The notes below the pieces were generated by a model. That model searched no databases. It had not been told where the DNA came from and worked only from the letters and a program-made list of their open reading frames with translations. Shown one piece after another: positions 32,940 to 40,960 of a stretch of DNA of 42,062 nt (position 1 is its first letter; each line of letters opens with the position of its first letter). Location of the stretch: the NCBI GenBank assembly GCA_013153475.1, contig JAADEJ010000084.1:1-42062 (forward strand). Reading direction: 5' to 3'. Position numbers and translations under genes: made by a program. This DNA is from Campylobacterota bacterium (GTDB lineage: Bacteria; Campylobacterota; Campylobacteria; Campylobacterales; Hydrogenimonadaceae).

Positions 32940-33016
32940 AAAAACAGTTAGAGCAAAACAATTCCGTCACCCCTTTCATTCCAATTTCTCGCAAAAACTT
33001 TTCAACCCAAATGTAG

Positions 33017-33022
33017 TACAAT
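33017..33022 (+). promoter_or_regulatory. Probable promoter (-10 TACAAT) for ade
   Basis: TGTAGTACAATGG contains TACAAT about 30 bases before the ade ATG, leaving a short leader with the GAAGGAGG ribosome site. No -35 is clear. Confidence 0.5.
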
Positions 33023-33052
33023 GGTTTCAGACAGACAGAAGGAGGCGTCATC

Positions 33053-34693
33053 ATGACGCAATGCCTGCACGCCAATCTGGTCGATATTCCGGCACGCTCA
33101 ATCTATCCCGCCCGAATCGAAATAGCGGAAGGCCGTATCTACCGCATCACACCGGTAGAAATGCCCGCCGCCACCTTTGTGTTACCCGGTTTCATCGATG
33201 CCCATATCCATATTGAAAGCAGCCTGCTCACACCCGCGGCGTTTGGCCGGGTGGCCCTGTGTCACGGAACCGTCGCGACGGTCAGCGATCCGCATGAAAT
33301 CGCCAATGTACTGGGAGAGCGGGGAATCGACTTCATGCTCGATTCCGCCGCCAAAACACCCATGCATATCTGCTTCGGCGCCCCGTCATGCGTACCGGCC
33401 ACGCCGTTTGAAACCTCCGGCGCCGTTCTGAACGCCGAATCGGTGAGCAAACTACTCAAAAATCCCCGTATCGGTTATTTAAGTGAGGTGATGAACTATC
33501 CGGCGGTCATCGACCGGGAGCCGGAAACCATGCGAAAGATCCGGGCTGCGCACCGTCTGAAAAAACCCGTAGACGGCCATGCGCCCGGACTGAGGGGTGA
33601 AAAGCTTCAACGTTATATCGAGGCGGGTATCACCACCGACCATGAATGTACCGATATCCGGGAAGCCCGGGAAAAGATAGCGATGGGCATGAAGATCCTG
33701 ATACGTGAAGGATCGGCGGCCAAAAGTTTTCAAACACTGATCCCGCTTCTGACGGAATCCCCTGAACATATCATGTTCTGCAGCGATGACAGACATCCGG
33801 ACGATCTGGTAGAGGGCCATATCGACCGTCTTGTCAGAAGAGCCGTCGCGGAGGGGTATGATCTTTTCAATGTCCTGCGTGCCGCCTGCCTGACACCCGC
33901 CGAACATTACAATCTTCCCGTCGGACGGTTGCGACCGGGAGACCGGGCCGATTTTGTCGAAGTCACGGATTTGCGGACTTTCCGTCACCTCGCCACCTAC
34001 ATCCGTGGCCGGGTAGTCGCACGGGAAGGCGCGCCGCTGCAACCTCTTTCCACCGAATCCCGGCCCAACCGTCTACCTTCCCGCACCGTACCCGCCGCCT
34101 ACCCGATCCATCCGAAAACAGGCTGCTCCCGCCTTCGGGTGATCGGTGCCCATGACAGAAAGCTGCAAACCGACAGTCTGACGCTTACACGCTCTTCCCC
34201 GCTTCCCGATCCCAAAACCGATATTCTCAAAATCGTTGTTCTCAACCGTTACGACCCCCACGCGCCCCCCGTTGTAGGATTGGTTCGGGGATTCGGTCTC
34301 AAACGGGGGGCCATCGCAGGATCGGTCGCCCATGACTCCCACAACCTTATCGCCGTCGGTTGTGACGACACATCCCTGGCCAACGCCCTGCAAGCCGTCA
34401 TCAACGCCGGGGGCGGCCTTGTCGCCGTAATCGGGGAAGAGCGGTTTCTTCTTCCTCTGCCGATCGCCGGACTGATGCAAAGCGGAGACGGATTTCATAT
34501 CGCTGAATCCTACCGAAAGCTCAAAGCGTTCGCCAAAGAGCGCCTGGGCACCCCCCTGAGCGATCCGTTCATGACGCTCTCTTTCATGGCCCTTCCCGTC
34601 ATACCCGAACTCAAAATGACCGACCGGGGGCTTTTTGACGTCACCCGCTTTCAGCCGACCGATCTTTGCATAAAGGAGCCACCATGCCGTTGA
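33053..34693 (+). CDS. ade: Adenine deaminase
   Basis: 546 residues, an amidohydrolase that converts adenine to hypoxanthine for purine salvage. Metal-binding motifs are intact: GFIDAHIHIESS near 45-56, the DGHAPGL near 170, TDHECT near 195, and the SDDRHPDDL motif typical of Ade near 243. Length matches the bacterial Ade family. It starts at an ATG with GAAGGAGG upstream and overlaps the permease gene by ten bases, so uptake and deamination are coupled. Confidence 0.94.
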   Translation: MTQCLHANLVDIPARSIYPARIEIAEGRIYRITPVEMPAATFVLPGFIDAHIHIESSLLTPAAFGRVALCHGTVATVSDPHEIANVLGERGIDFMLDSAAKTPMHICFGAPSCVPATPFETSGAVLNAESVSKLLKNPRIGYLSEVMNYPAVIDREPETMRKIRAAHRLKKPVDGHAPGLRGEKLQRYIEAGITTDHECTDIREAREKIAMGMKILIREGSAAKSFQTLIPLLTESPEHIMFCSDDRHPDDLVEGHIDRLVRRAVAEGYDLFNVLRAACLTPAEHYNLPVGRLRPGDRADFVEVTDLRTFRHLATYIRGRVVAREGAPLQPLSTESRPNRLPSRTVPAAYPIHPKTGCSRLRVIGAHDRKLQTDSLTLTRSSPLPDPKTDILKIVVLNRYDPHAPPVVGLVRGFGLKRGAIAGSVAHDSHNLIAVGCDDTSLANALQAVINAGGGLVAVIGEERFLLPLPIAGLMQSGDGFHIAESYRKLKAFAKERLGTPLSDPFMTLSFMALPVIPELKMTDRGLFDVTRFQPTDLCIKEPPCR

Positions 34694-35967
34694 TACGACT
34701 TCAGACCGAAGGGGTTGACTTCAAAACCGAAGCGACCGCGGGATTTAGTACCTTTCTGGCCATGCTCTACATCGTGCCCGTCAACGCCGCCATTCTCTCC
34801 CAGGCGGATATGCCCTTCGACGCACTGGTCACGGCCACCATTCTCATGACCGTACTGGCGACCGTTCTCAACGCGCTCTGGTCCGATACGCCCATCGCCA
34901 TGAGCGTAGGTATGGGCCTCAACGCCTATTTCACTTTCGGCCTTGTCAAAGGGATGGGTCTGGCATGGCAGACGGCCCTGGGCATCGTCTTTCTATCCGG
35001 CGTCGGCTATCTTGTCGTCAGCCTGACGCCGTTGAGACGCTGGATGATCGAAACCATTCCCCTCGATCTCAAACGGGCCGTCAGCGCGGGAATCGGCGCC
35101 TTTATCGCCCTGATAGGACTCGAACAGATGAAACTGGTCGTCGATTCGCCGGCCACACTCGTAACGTTGGGAAACCTGCACGATCCCAAGGTTTTGCTGG
35201 GACTTCTCGCTCTGACCCTGGCTGTCGTACTCTATGTCAGACACGTCAGAGGAGCCTTTATCCTCGCCATACTTGGCACCAGCGCCGTCGCCTGGATCAC
35301 AGGTATCGCCCCGCTGCCCAAAACACTCTTTGCCATGCCCGCTTCCGTCACGCCCATCGCCTTCTCCCTTGATATCCCTTCCGCTCTTTCTCTGTCGCTG
35401 TTGCCGGTCATTCTAACTTTCTTATTGACCGATCTCTTCGATACCATGGGAACGTTGACGGGTGTGGGTATGCGGGCCGGTCTCTTCGAGGGAGAGGGTA
35501 AAATCAAACTGCAACGCACCATCGAAGCCGATGCGGCCGCCACGCTTCTTAGCGGACTGATCGGCGTAAGCAGCACCACCTCGTTCATTGAAAGCGCCGC
35601 CGGGGTGGAAGCGGGAGGAAGAACGGGATGGACGGCGCTTTTTACGGCGCTATTCTTTCTGTTTACGCTTTTTCTGTTACCCCTTTTCGAGGCGATCCCG
35701 GGTTTTGCGATCTTTCCGATTCTCGTGGTGGTCGGGGCATTGATGTTCGCCGAAACCGCCCAAATCGATTTTCGCGACACCGCCGTTCTCATCGGCGGGT
35801 TTTTCATGATCCTGCTGATGCCTCTGACCTACTCCATCACCGACGGTCTGATGCTCGGCTCGTTGGCTTACGTCATCGCCAGAATCGCCAAAGACGGCCC
35901 CCGCCGCGTCGAAAAAGCGTTGTGGATATTCGCGGTCTGCGGACTGCTGCTTCTTTTTATGCTTTAA
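34684..35967 (+). CDS. Purine permease of the NCS2/AzgA type
   Basis: 427 residues from the ATG at 34684 (AAAGGAGCCACC before it), inside the 3' end of ade. About 12 membrane spans. Conserved AzgA-like segments: TEATAGFSTFLAMLYIVPVNAAIL at the start, GMGLNAYFTFGLV near 80, and TSFIESAAGVEAGGRTGWTAL near 305. It takes up adenine, guanine or hypoxanthine by proton symport. The pairing with ade points to adenine as the main substrate. Its stop overlaps that of the convergent small gene. Confidence 0.92.
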   Translation: MPLIRLQTEGVDFKTEATAGFSTFLAMLYIVPVNAAILSQADMPFDALVTATILMTVLATVLNALWSDTPIAMSVGMGLNAYFTFGLVKGMGLAWQTALGIVFLSGVGYLVVSLTPLRRWMIETIPLDLKRAVSAGIGAFIALIGLEQMKLVVDSPATLVTLGNLHDPKVLLGLLALTLAVVLYVRHVRGAFILAILGTSAVAWITGIAPLPKTLFAMPASVTPIAFSLDIPSALSLSLLPVILTFLLTDLFDTMGTLTGVGMRAGLFEGEGKIKLQRTIEADAAATLLSGLIGVSSTTSFIESAAGVEAGGRTGWTALFTALFFLFTLFLLPLFEAIPGFAIFPILVVVGALMFAETAQIDFRDTAVLIGGFFMILLMPLTYSITDGLMLGSLAYVIARIAKDGPRRVEKALWIFAVCGLLLLFML

Positions 35968-36173
35968 AGCAGACCCAATTCCGCCAAAATGGGCTCCAGT
36001 GCGCCAAACCGCGCCGCGAGGGCCTGGGCGAGCGTACCGAACCCCTTGTCCTCCGCATACCACTCCTCTACATGCTTCAACGCTTCGCTCTTTTGTGATT
36101 CACTCAACGTTTCATGGGCTTTGATCGCCTCTTTCAGGCGCTCGAGTTTCTCATGCTGTTTATGATGGGCCAT
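35964..36173 (-). CDS. 69-residue helical protein
   Basis: The start is set at the ATG at 36173 by AAAAAAGGAGAGACA; the track start at 36227 is upstream of any ribosome site. The product (MAHHKQHEKLERLKEAIKAH...) is charged and helical with an HxK-rich start, and has no cysteine or signal. No function is recognised. TATGAT (36200-36195 on the minus strand) and an FNR-type box at 36214-36227 lie upstream, but the box is only about 20 bases from the -10, closer than class II spacing. Confidence 0.72.
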   Translation of the reverse strand: MAHHKQHEKLERLKEAIKAHETLSESQKSEALKHVEEWYAEDKGFGTLAQALAARFGALEPILAELGLL

Positions 36174-36213
36174 TGTCTCTCCTTTTTTCAAACTATCATA
36201 GCACCAAACCCTT

Positions 36214-36227
36214 TTGATTCCCATCAA
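36214..36227. promoter_or_regulatory. FNR-type box between the small helical gene and the nosL-like gene
   Basis: TTGAT-TCCC-ATCAA is a perfect palindromic box in a divergent promoter region. For the plus-strand nosL-like gene, a weak -10 (GATAAA near 36280) would place it near -71.5, a known class I distance. For the minus-strand gene it would be near -32.5, overlapping the -35. Which gene it controls is not clear. Confidence 0.55.
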
Positions 36228-36294
36228 ACACCGAAACCAACCGGGACCATCAAACTTAATCGGAAATTAACACTCTTGCGATAAACTAGCGGTT

Positions 36295-36801
36295 ATGAAA
36301 AAAGCCGCCATCGTTCTTATCATGATCGCCCTGATCGTGTCGCTTTTTCTGGCTCTCGCCCAGAAACCGCACGCAAAAATCATCAAAACCGGCAATACCA
36401 AACAGGCTGTCATCGAGATAGAGCCGGGAGAGTATCAGTGCGCCCAATGCAAAATGCCCGTGGAAAAACGGGAGTATGCCGCACAAGTCGCTATAAAAAA
36501 CGGCAAAACCTGGTTTTTCGACGACATCGGATGTATGGCTTTGTGGCTGGGGAACCAGCCCTTCAGACAAAGCGCCGTCGTATGGGTCTATACACGCGAC
36601 ACCCACCGCTGGATCAACGGACGCGACGCCTGGTACACCCAGTTGGAAAACACACCGATGGGATACGGCTTCGGGGCCTATGAAAAACACGCCGAAAACA
36701 CGTTGAAGCTCGATGCGGTTATCGACCATATGCTCAAGGGTGAAAATCTCACCAATCATACTTACGCCAAAACGCTTCTTCAAAAGACAGGACACCGATA
36801 A
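36295..36801 (+). CDS. NosL-like copper-binding protein
   Basis: 168 residues. An N-terminal membrane span (residues 4-22, AAIVLIMIALIVSLFLALA) is followed by the NosL-type metal motif CAQCKMPVEKREYAAQ near residues 47-62 and the matching FFDDIGCMALWL near 79-90. NosL proteins bind Cu(I) and help build N2O reductase; related forms serve other copper enzymes. No nosZ is in the window. It runs two bases ahead of the SafE-type gene, a likely partner in copper handling. An FNR-type box lies upstream. Confidence 0.82.
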   Translation: MKKAAIVLIMIALIVSLFLALAQKPHAKIIKTGNTKQAVIEIEPGEYQCAQCKMPVEKREYAAQVAIKNGKTWFFDDIGCMALWLGNQPFRQSAVVWVYTRDTHRWINGRDAWYTQLENTPMGYGFGAYEKHAENTLKLDAVIDHMLKGENLTNHTYAKTLLQKTGHR

Positions 36802-36803
36802 CC

Positions 36804-37514
36804 ATGGAAGCCATCAATTTTCTCTCCATCGTCACCATCGCGTTTTTGGGAAGCTTCGGCCACTGTATCGGTATGTGCGGGGGGATCGTACTGGCCTACA
36901 CCGGCTCCAAGGTCGATCCAAAGTGGCACACGCTCCGCCAGTCCGCCGCCCATCTGCTCTACTCTTTGGGGCGTATCACCACCTACACCGTCATGGGCGC
37001 GATCTTCGGATACCTGGGCAGTGTGGCAACCTTTAGCGGCTATACCGTCGCCGCGCTCTTTACGCTCGCCGGCCTCGTCATGATCCTCACCGGCCTCTCC
37101 CTGATGGGCAAAATCCGTTTTCTCACACTCATCGAGCGCTCCGTCGGCCGTTTTGCGTGGTACCGACGGGCATTTTCGGCCCTGATGGAAGAGGGCTCTT
37201 TGTTCAGCTTCTACCTGCTGGGGATGCTCAACGGCCTTTTGCCCTGCGGGTTTGTCTACTTTTTCGCCGTCACCGCCGCCAGTACCATGAGCCCCTTCTG
37301 GGGCGCCGTGGTCATGTTTATTTTTGGTTTGAGCACCCTGCCCGCCCTCTTCTCACTCGGTTTTTTTACCGCCGTCATGCAAAAAGGGAGATGGCGCAAA
37401 ATCATGATAACCGTCGCCTCCGTCGCCGTGATTCTTTACGGCTTTTCCATGATCTACGACGGCTACAAGTTCTACAAACATCCCCAACGCTCTCTCCTGC
37501 ACTGTTGCGACTAA
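36804..37514 (+). CDS. SafE/DsbD-like membrane protein
   Basis: 236 residues with six spans, COG2836 type. It carries the signature GHCIGMCGG near residues 19-27 and the mirror motif NGLLPCGFVYFFAV near 140, the two half-repeats of the DsbD/SafE transporter fold. Members near copper-enzyme genes help move Cu or reductant across the inner membrane. The C-terminus ends HCCD, which may also bind metal. It is coupled to the nosL-like gene and converges with the Bat-type operon, leaving two bases between stops. Confidence 0.85.
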   Translation: MEAINFLSIVTIAFLGSFGHCIGMCGGIVLAYTGSKVDPKWHTLRQSAAHLLYSLGRITTYTVMGAIFGYLGSVATFSGYTVAALFTLAGLVMILTGLSLMGKIRFLTLIERSVGRFAWYRRAFSALMEEGSLFSFYLLGMLNGLLPCGFVYFFAVTAASTMSPFWGAVVMFIFGLSTLPALFSLGFFTAVMQKGRWRKIMITVASVAVILYGFSMIYDGYKFYKHPQRSLLHCCD

Positions 37515-37516
37515 AA

Positions 37517-38899
37517 CTATTTTTGCAACACATAGCGCCCGATCAGCCAGGGGCTTTCGGTCGGCTGGGGTTTTCCCACATTTTGGGAGACTTTTTTATG
37601 CGCCGACACGCCCTTTTTGGCCCCTTTTTTATCCAGGGCATGGGGCAAATGTTTTTTGACAAGAGCAAGGTTGTAACGGGCATCCGCGTCATCCCATAGG
37701 GCAAGCACCTTTCTATAAAAGTGGGCCGCCCGCTCCCACTTGCCCATTTTGGCGTAACAGTTGCCAAGATTATAGAGCTTGGCGCTCTCAAGCCTTGTGT
37801 CGGTGGTCACGACCCTGGCATACGCCTCGCACGCCTTGGCGTACGCCCCGAGCCTATAGTAGGCGTCTCCCAGGCTCAGCCACGCTTCCGCCCGGTTTGT
37901 CTTACGGGCCAGCGCTTCAAAAAGCTTCGCGCTCAAGCGGTAATCGCCCTGTCGATACGCCTCCTCGGCCCGGCGTATTGTCCAAAAATCGAGCAACCCC
38001 GCGCGCGCGTCGGGCACGCCGCCGGCCAACGCCAGCCACAACACCGCCGCCACTCTCCCGGCCCGCCCCACCGAAAAGAGCCCCAACGGCAGCAGCAACA
38101 CCGCCAACCCCAGCGGATAGTAGAAGAGCTCCGTATACTTGGTGATCTTCCCGGCCGGCTCGGCACTCTGCTCAAACCATAGCAAAAAACGGGCGTAACT
38201 CTCACCGTCTGCGTACACGCCGCCCGTCTCTTGGGCCAGACGCCGCCAGGCCCCCGCGCCCTCTTTTGCACCCATCTGCCAAACCGCCACCTTCAACCGG
38301 TTTTGACGGGCAATTTCAAGCACCGCTTGCCAATCCTTCGCATCCCACGCCCCCACGATCATCCAGACCCGTCCCCCCGAAGGTAGCAGTTTGGCGGAGG
38401 CTTTCAGGGCGTTAAGCACGCTCTTGGGTCTCTTGGGCGGCCGGGAGAGCGCCATCTTTGCCGTCAAATCGGCAACCGTCGCCAAATCCGCGCTCACCGG
38501 CACGGCCAGATAGGCTTGCGCGTCAAACCCTATAACCCCGACCTCCGTCTTCTTCTTGAGCCGCCCAATCGCCTCCGCTATTCGTTTACGTCCCTCTCGC
38601 ATCACCACAGGCGATGTCATATCCACCGCCACCGCTACATCGTTGCTTTTGGGGTAGATCACCACGCTTTGGCGCTCCACTACGGGTCTTGCCAGCGCCA
38701 AAGCCATAAAGAAAAAAGCACCGAAAATCAGCACATTGTGTCCCCGCCGTCCCAAAGCGTCGCCGTAAATTCGCAATCTCTGCAAAACCTCCGGCTCAAA
38801 AATCCGCTCCAGCGTATCTTTGTTGGTCTGAATCAAATAGACCAGCAATCCGGCGGGCACCAACATCAGATAAATAAACTCCGGATGCAAAAGCTTCAT
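37517..38899 (-). CDS. BatB-like von Willebrand A domain protein fused to TPR repeats
   Basis: 460 residues. Two N-terminal membrane spans (residues ~8-22 and ~56-71), then a vWA-like domain (NDVAVAVDMTSPVVMREGRKRI near 86-107), a third span near 255-275, and C-terminal TPR units (AEAWLSLGDAYYRLGAYAKACEAYARV; AKLYNLGNCYAKMGKWERAAHFYRKVL). The layout is that of BatB joined to BatC. The metal site that should read DxSxS reads DMTSP, so it looks degraded. It is the last gene of the MoxR operon, overlapping its neighbour by four bases. Confidence 0.85.
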   Translation of the reverse strand: MKLLHPEFIYLMLVPAGLLVYLIQTNKDTLERIFEPEVLQRLRIYGDALGRRGHNVLIFGAFFFMALALARPVVERQSVVIYPKSNDVAVAVDMTSPVVMREGRKRIAEAIGRLKKKTEVGVIGFDAQAYLAVPVSADLATVADLTAKMALSRPPKRPKSVLNALKASAKLLPSGGRVWMIVGAWDAKDWQAVLEIARQNRLKVAVWQMGAKEGAGAWRRLAQETGGVYADGESYARFLLWFEQSAEPAGKITKYTELFYYPLGLAVLLLPLGLFSVGRAGRVAAVLWLALAGGVPDARAGLLDFWTIRRAEEAYRQGDYRLSAKLFEALARKTNRAEAWLSLGDAYYRLGAYAKACEAYARVVTTDTRLESAKLYNLGNCYAKMGKWERAAHFYRKVLALWDDADARYNLALVKKHLPHALDKKGAKKGVSAHKKVSQNVGKPQPTESPWLIGRYVLQK

Positions 38900-39726
38900 G
38901 CGCTCTCCCCCCGATTGATCAGGAAAAGATAGATCAGCAGGGCCATGGCGCCGATAAAAAGCGGGTAGTGAAAGTAGTAACGCGTCTGCGCAACCGTAAC
39001 CTCGCGACGCATCGGCGGTTGACGCTTTGTCAAAGCCCGCAATCCCTCTTTTAACGCCAAAAGATCCACACCCGCCTTCTCAAACGTCGCCCGCAAACCT
39101 TTGGGCAGGGCGGCAATTCCTCCCAGAAGATAGAGTCGAATCCCCGCCTTTCTCACGGCCGACAACGCGCTTGAAAACGGCACCGACTTCGTCTCTTTTA
39201 TCTTGTCCGCCCACAAAACGATCATCCGCTCCCTGGCCGACACACCCCGCAAAAGGCGCACGGCACTCAGCAACGCCTCGGCCGTCAGCGCCGTTGCTTT
39301 CCAATGCTTGTCGCTTTGAAGAGCCACCAGCGCCGTCAACCCCAAACGGTCACTCACCGGCAGACATATCTGCCCCTTCCGTCCCGGCGCGATCAACAGA
39401 CCGACCCGCTCCCCGTCACGGCTTTGTATCCAACCGGCCAGCTCTTCACCCCTCTTTGTATCCAACCTGTCGGCCACCACCACCCAGGCCCTGTCGGCAT
39501 GCTCGATCTGCCGATGATAGCGCACCGTTACCGGCGAAGCCAACGCCGTCAACGCCCCCGCCCAGGCAATCCACTTGAAAATCTCAACACCCCACGCCCT
39601 GCCCTTTTGCCGGGCCAGACGCCCAATATGGGAAAAGTAGAGCAGATCCACCCGCATCGGGCAACGCCACTCGCAAAACAGAAAAAAAAGGGCCAGATAC
39701 AAGACCCATCCGTTCTCAAAGTGCAT
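38896..39726 (-). CDS. BatA-like membrane protein
   Basis: 276 residues from the ATG at 39726; the GTG at 39729 (track start) adds one residue and is equally possible. Spans at the N-terminus (WVLYLALFFLFCEW), near 50-65 (WIAWAGALTALASPV) and at the C-terminus (YPLFIGAMALLIYLFLI) enclose a vWA-like fold. The position of the MIDAS motif reads VVVADRLDT, so the metal-binding serines are missing. It is named from its place in a MoxR-DUF58-Bat series. Confidence 0.75.
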   Translation of the reverse strand: MHFENGWVLYLALFFLFCEWRCPMRVDLLYFSHIGRLARQKGRAWGVEIFKWIAWAGALTALASPVTVRYHRQIEHADRAWVVVADRLDTKRGEELAGWIQSRDGERVGLLIAPGRKGQICLPVSDRLGLTALVALQSDKHWKATALTAEALLSAVRLLRGVSARERMIVLWADKIKETKSVPFSSALSAVRKAGIRLYLLGGIAALPKGLRATFEKAGVDLLALKEGLRALTKRQPPMRREVTVAQTRYYFHYPLFIGAMALLIYLFLINRGESA

Positions 39727-40117
39727 CACGTGTCATCTCAATGAAAAGTTTTATGTAGCGTTTTGTCTCCTCATCCAACGGCGGCACTTCCTGGCGATAT
39801 TTATAACGCTCCAGTCGCGCCTCCAGCTCGGCCATGATCTCCTTTTGCCGCTTCTCTTTGGCCAACAGGCGTCCATACCGGCTCATGGTATAGGCTGTCT
39901 CTTTGGGACGGTTCATATCCATACGCTCCAGCCGTTCCAGCCATGCAAACCTTGGGTCCTGATTGCGAAACATCCGCCACAGTTTCGTTCCAAACACCAA
40001 TAACGCCGCCACAGCCGCAACCGCCGCGACTCCCACCCCAAGAAGCATATAAAAAGAGAGATCGGGAATGGGCAGGAGCGGTTTGATATCCCGCAAAGGC
40101 AGGGCATCCACGCTCAT
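39716..40117 (-). CDS. Single-span protein of the MoxR/Bat operon
   Basis: 133 residues. A short N-terminal part (LPLRDIKPLLPIPDLSF), one membrane span (MLLGVGVAAVAAVAALLVFG, ~24-43), and a charged helical cytoplasmic part. Proteins of this layout (DUF4381-like) often lie between DUF58 and BatA genes. Family membership is a guess from size and place. It overlaps the DUF58 gene by four bases and the BatA-like gene by about 11. Confidence 0.75.
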   Translation of the reverse strand: MSVDALPLRDIKPLLPIPDLSFYMLLGVGVAAVAAVAALLVFGTKLWRMFRNQDPRFAWLERLERMDMNRPKETAYTMSRYGRLLAKEKRQKEIMAELEARLERYKYRQEVPPLDEETKRYIKLFIEMTRDAL

Positions 40118-40950
40118 ATCCGCCCCCCAAAGAGCCGAATCAACCGTCCGAAAGGATCTTCGTCGGTATAGATTTTGACAAAACGGACCCGATGTTTGTG
40201 CAGATGGGCAAAGAGCGCGCGATCCAAAGCGATCCGCTCAGCCCTATAGCGCGCCGCCGCCTCTTTGCCAAACCGGGTCTGCAATGTCTCACCGCTTTCG
40301 GGATCAACCAGATGCACCCGGCCCAGCGGCTCGGGTCGCTCCTCAAACCGGTCTCTTACAATCACCGCAATGACCTCATGGCGACGGGCCAAAAGCCCAA
40401 GATCCGCCGGTGCCAGGAAGTCACCGATCACAAAAACCAGACTTCTGCGTTTCAGACGCCCGTACAGTTGGCGCATACCCGCCACATAGTCGCTTTTTAC
40501 CCCCACGACCCGTGCCTGGTCAATCTTTTGCACAAAGCCGTTGACCGCCGCAAGCCGTTTGGCCGGCCGTTCAACCTCCACGTGCCCGTCCTGAATCGAC
40601 ACGCCGATAAAACGATCCTGGTTTTTTACCGCCGAATAACCGATCACCGCCGCCGTCTCAACCACGACCTCCTGCTTGATACGCCGGGTCCCAAAGTAGA
40701 GACTGCCGCCCATCACGCAGGCGCAGACAATATTGAGCTGTCGCTCCTCGTGAAAGAGTTTGACATAGGGCTTTTGGAGCTTGGCGCTGATGGTCCAGTC
40801 AATCTTGCGCACATCGTCACCCAGTTGGTACTCGCGCAGTTCCGAAAAGTCAAACCCCTCCCCCCTGAAAAGAGACGGATTGTTACCGATCATCTCCGAA
40901 AAGACCTGCCGTCTTGTCTTGATCAGCAGGGTTTTAAGCTGTTTTCGCAC
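40114..40950 (-). CDS. DUF58 protein
   Basis: 278 residues from a GTG at 40950, with GGGTAGAAGG immediately upstream; the track start at 40995 lies inside moxR and is less likely. The DUF58 signature FDFSELREYQLGDDVRKIDWTISAKLQKPYVKLF is near residues 35-70. A vWA-like region follows (SLVFVIGDFLAP near 172). These proteins act with MoxR ATPases in envelope or stress functions. It starts 10 bases after the moxR stop. Confidence 0.88.
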   Translation of the reverse strand: MRKQLKTLLIKTRRQVFSEMIGNNPSLFRGEGFDFSELREYQLGDDVRKIDWTISAKLQKPYVKLFHEERQLNIVCACVMGGSLYFGTRRIKQEVVVETAAVIGYSAVKNQDRFIGVSIQDGHVEVERPAKRLAAVNGFVQKIDQARVVGVKSDYVAGMRQLYGRLKRRSLVFVIGDFLAPADLGLLARRHEVIAVIVRDRFEERPEPLGRVHLVDPESGETLQTRFGKEAAARYRAERIALDRALFAHLHKHRVRFVKIYTDEDPFGRLIRLFGGRI

Positions 40951-40960
40951 CCTTCTACCC

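Noticed and set aside
32887-33075. 62-residue minus-strand ORF in the trpB-ade gap
   Set aside because: It covers the ade promoter and start, has no ribosome site, and looks random apart from two Cys pairs.
37500-37530. Possible terminator between the SafE-type gene and the Bat operon
   Set aside because: GTTGC/GCAAC is only a five-pair stem with a 16-base loop and no T-run after the stem.
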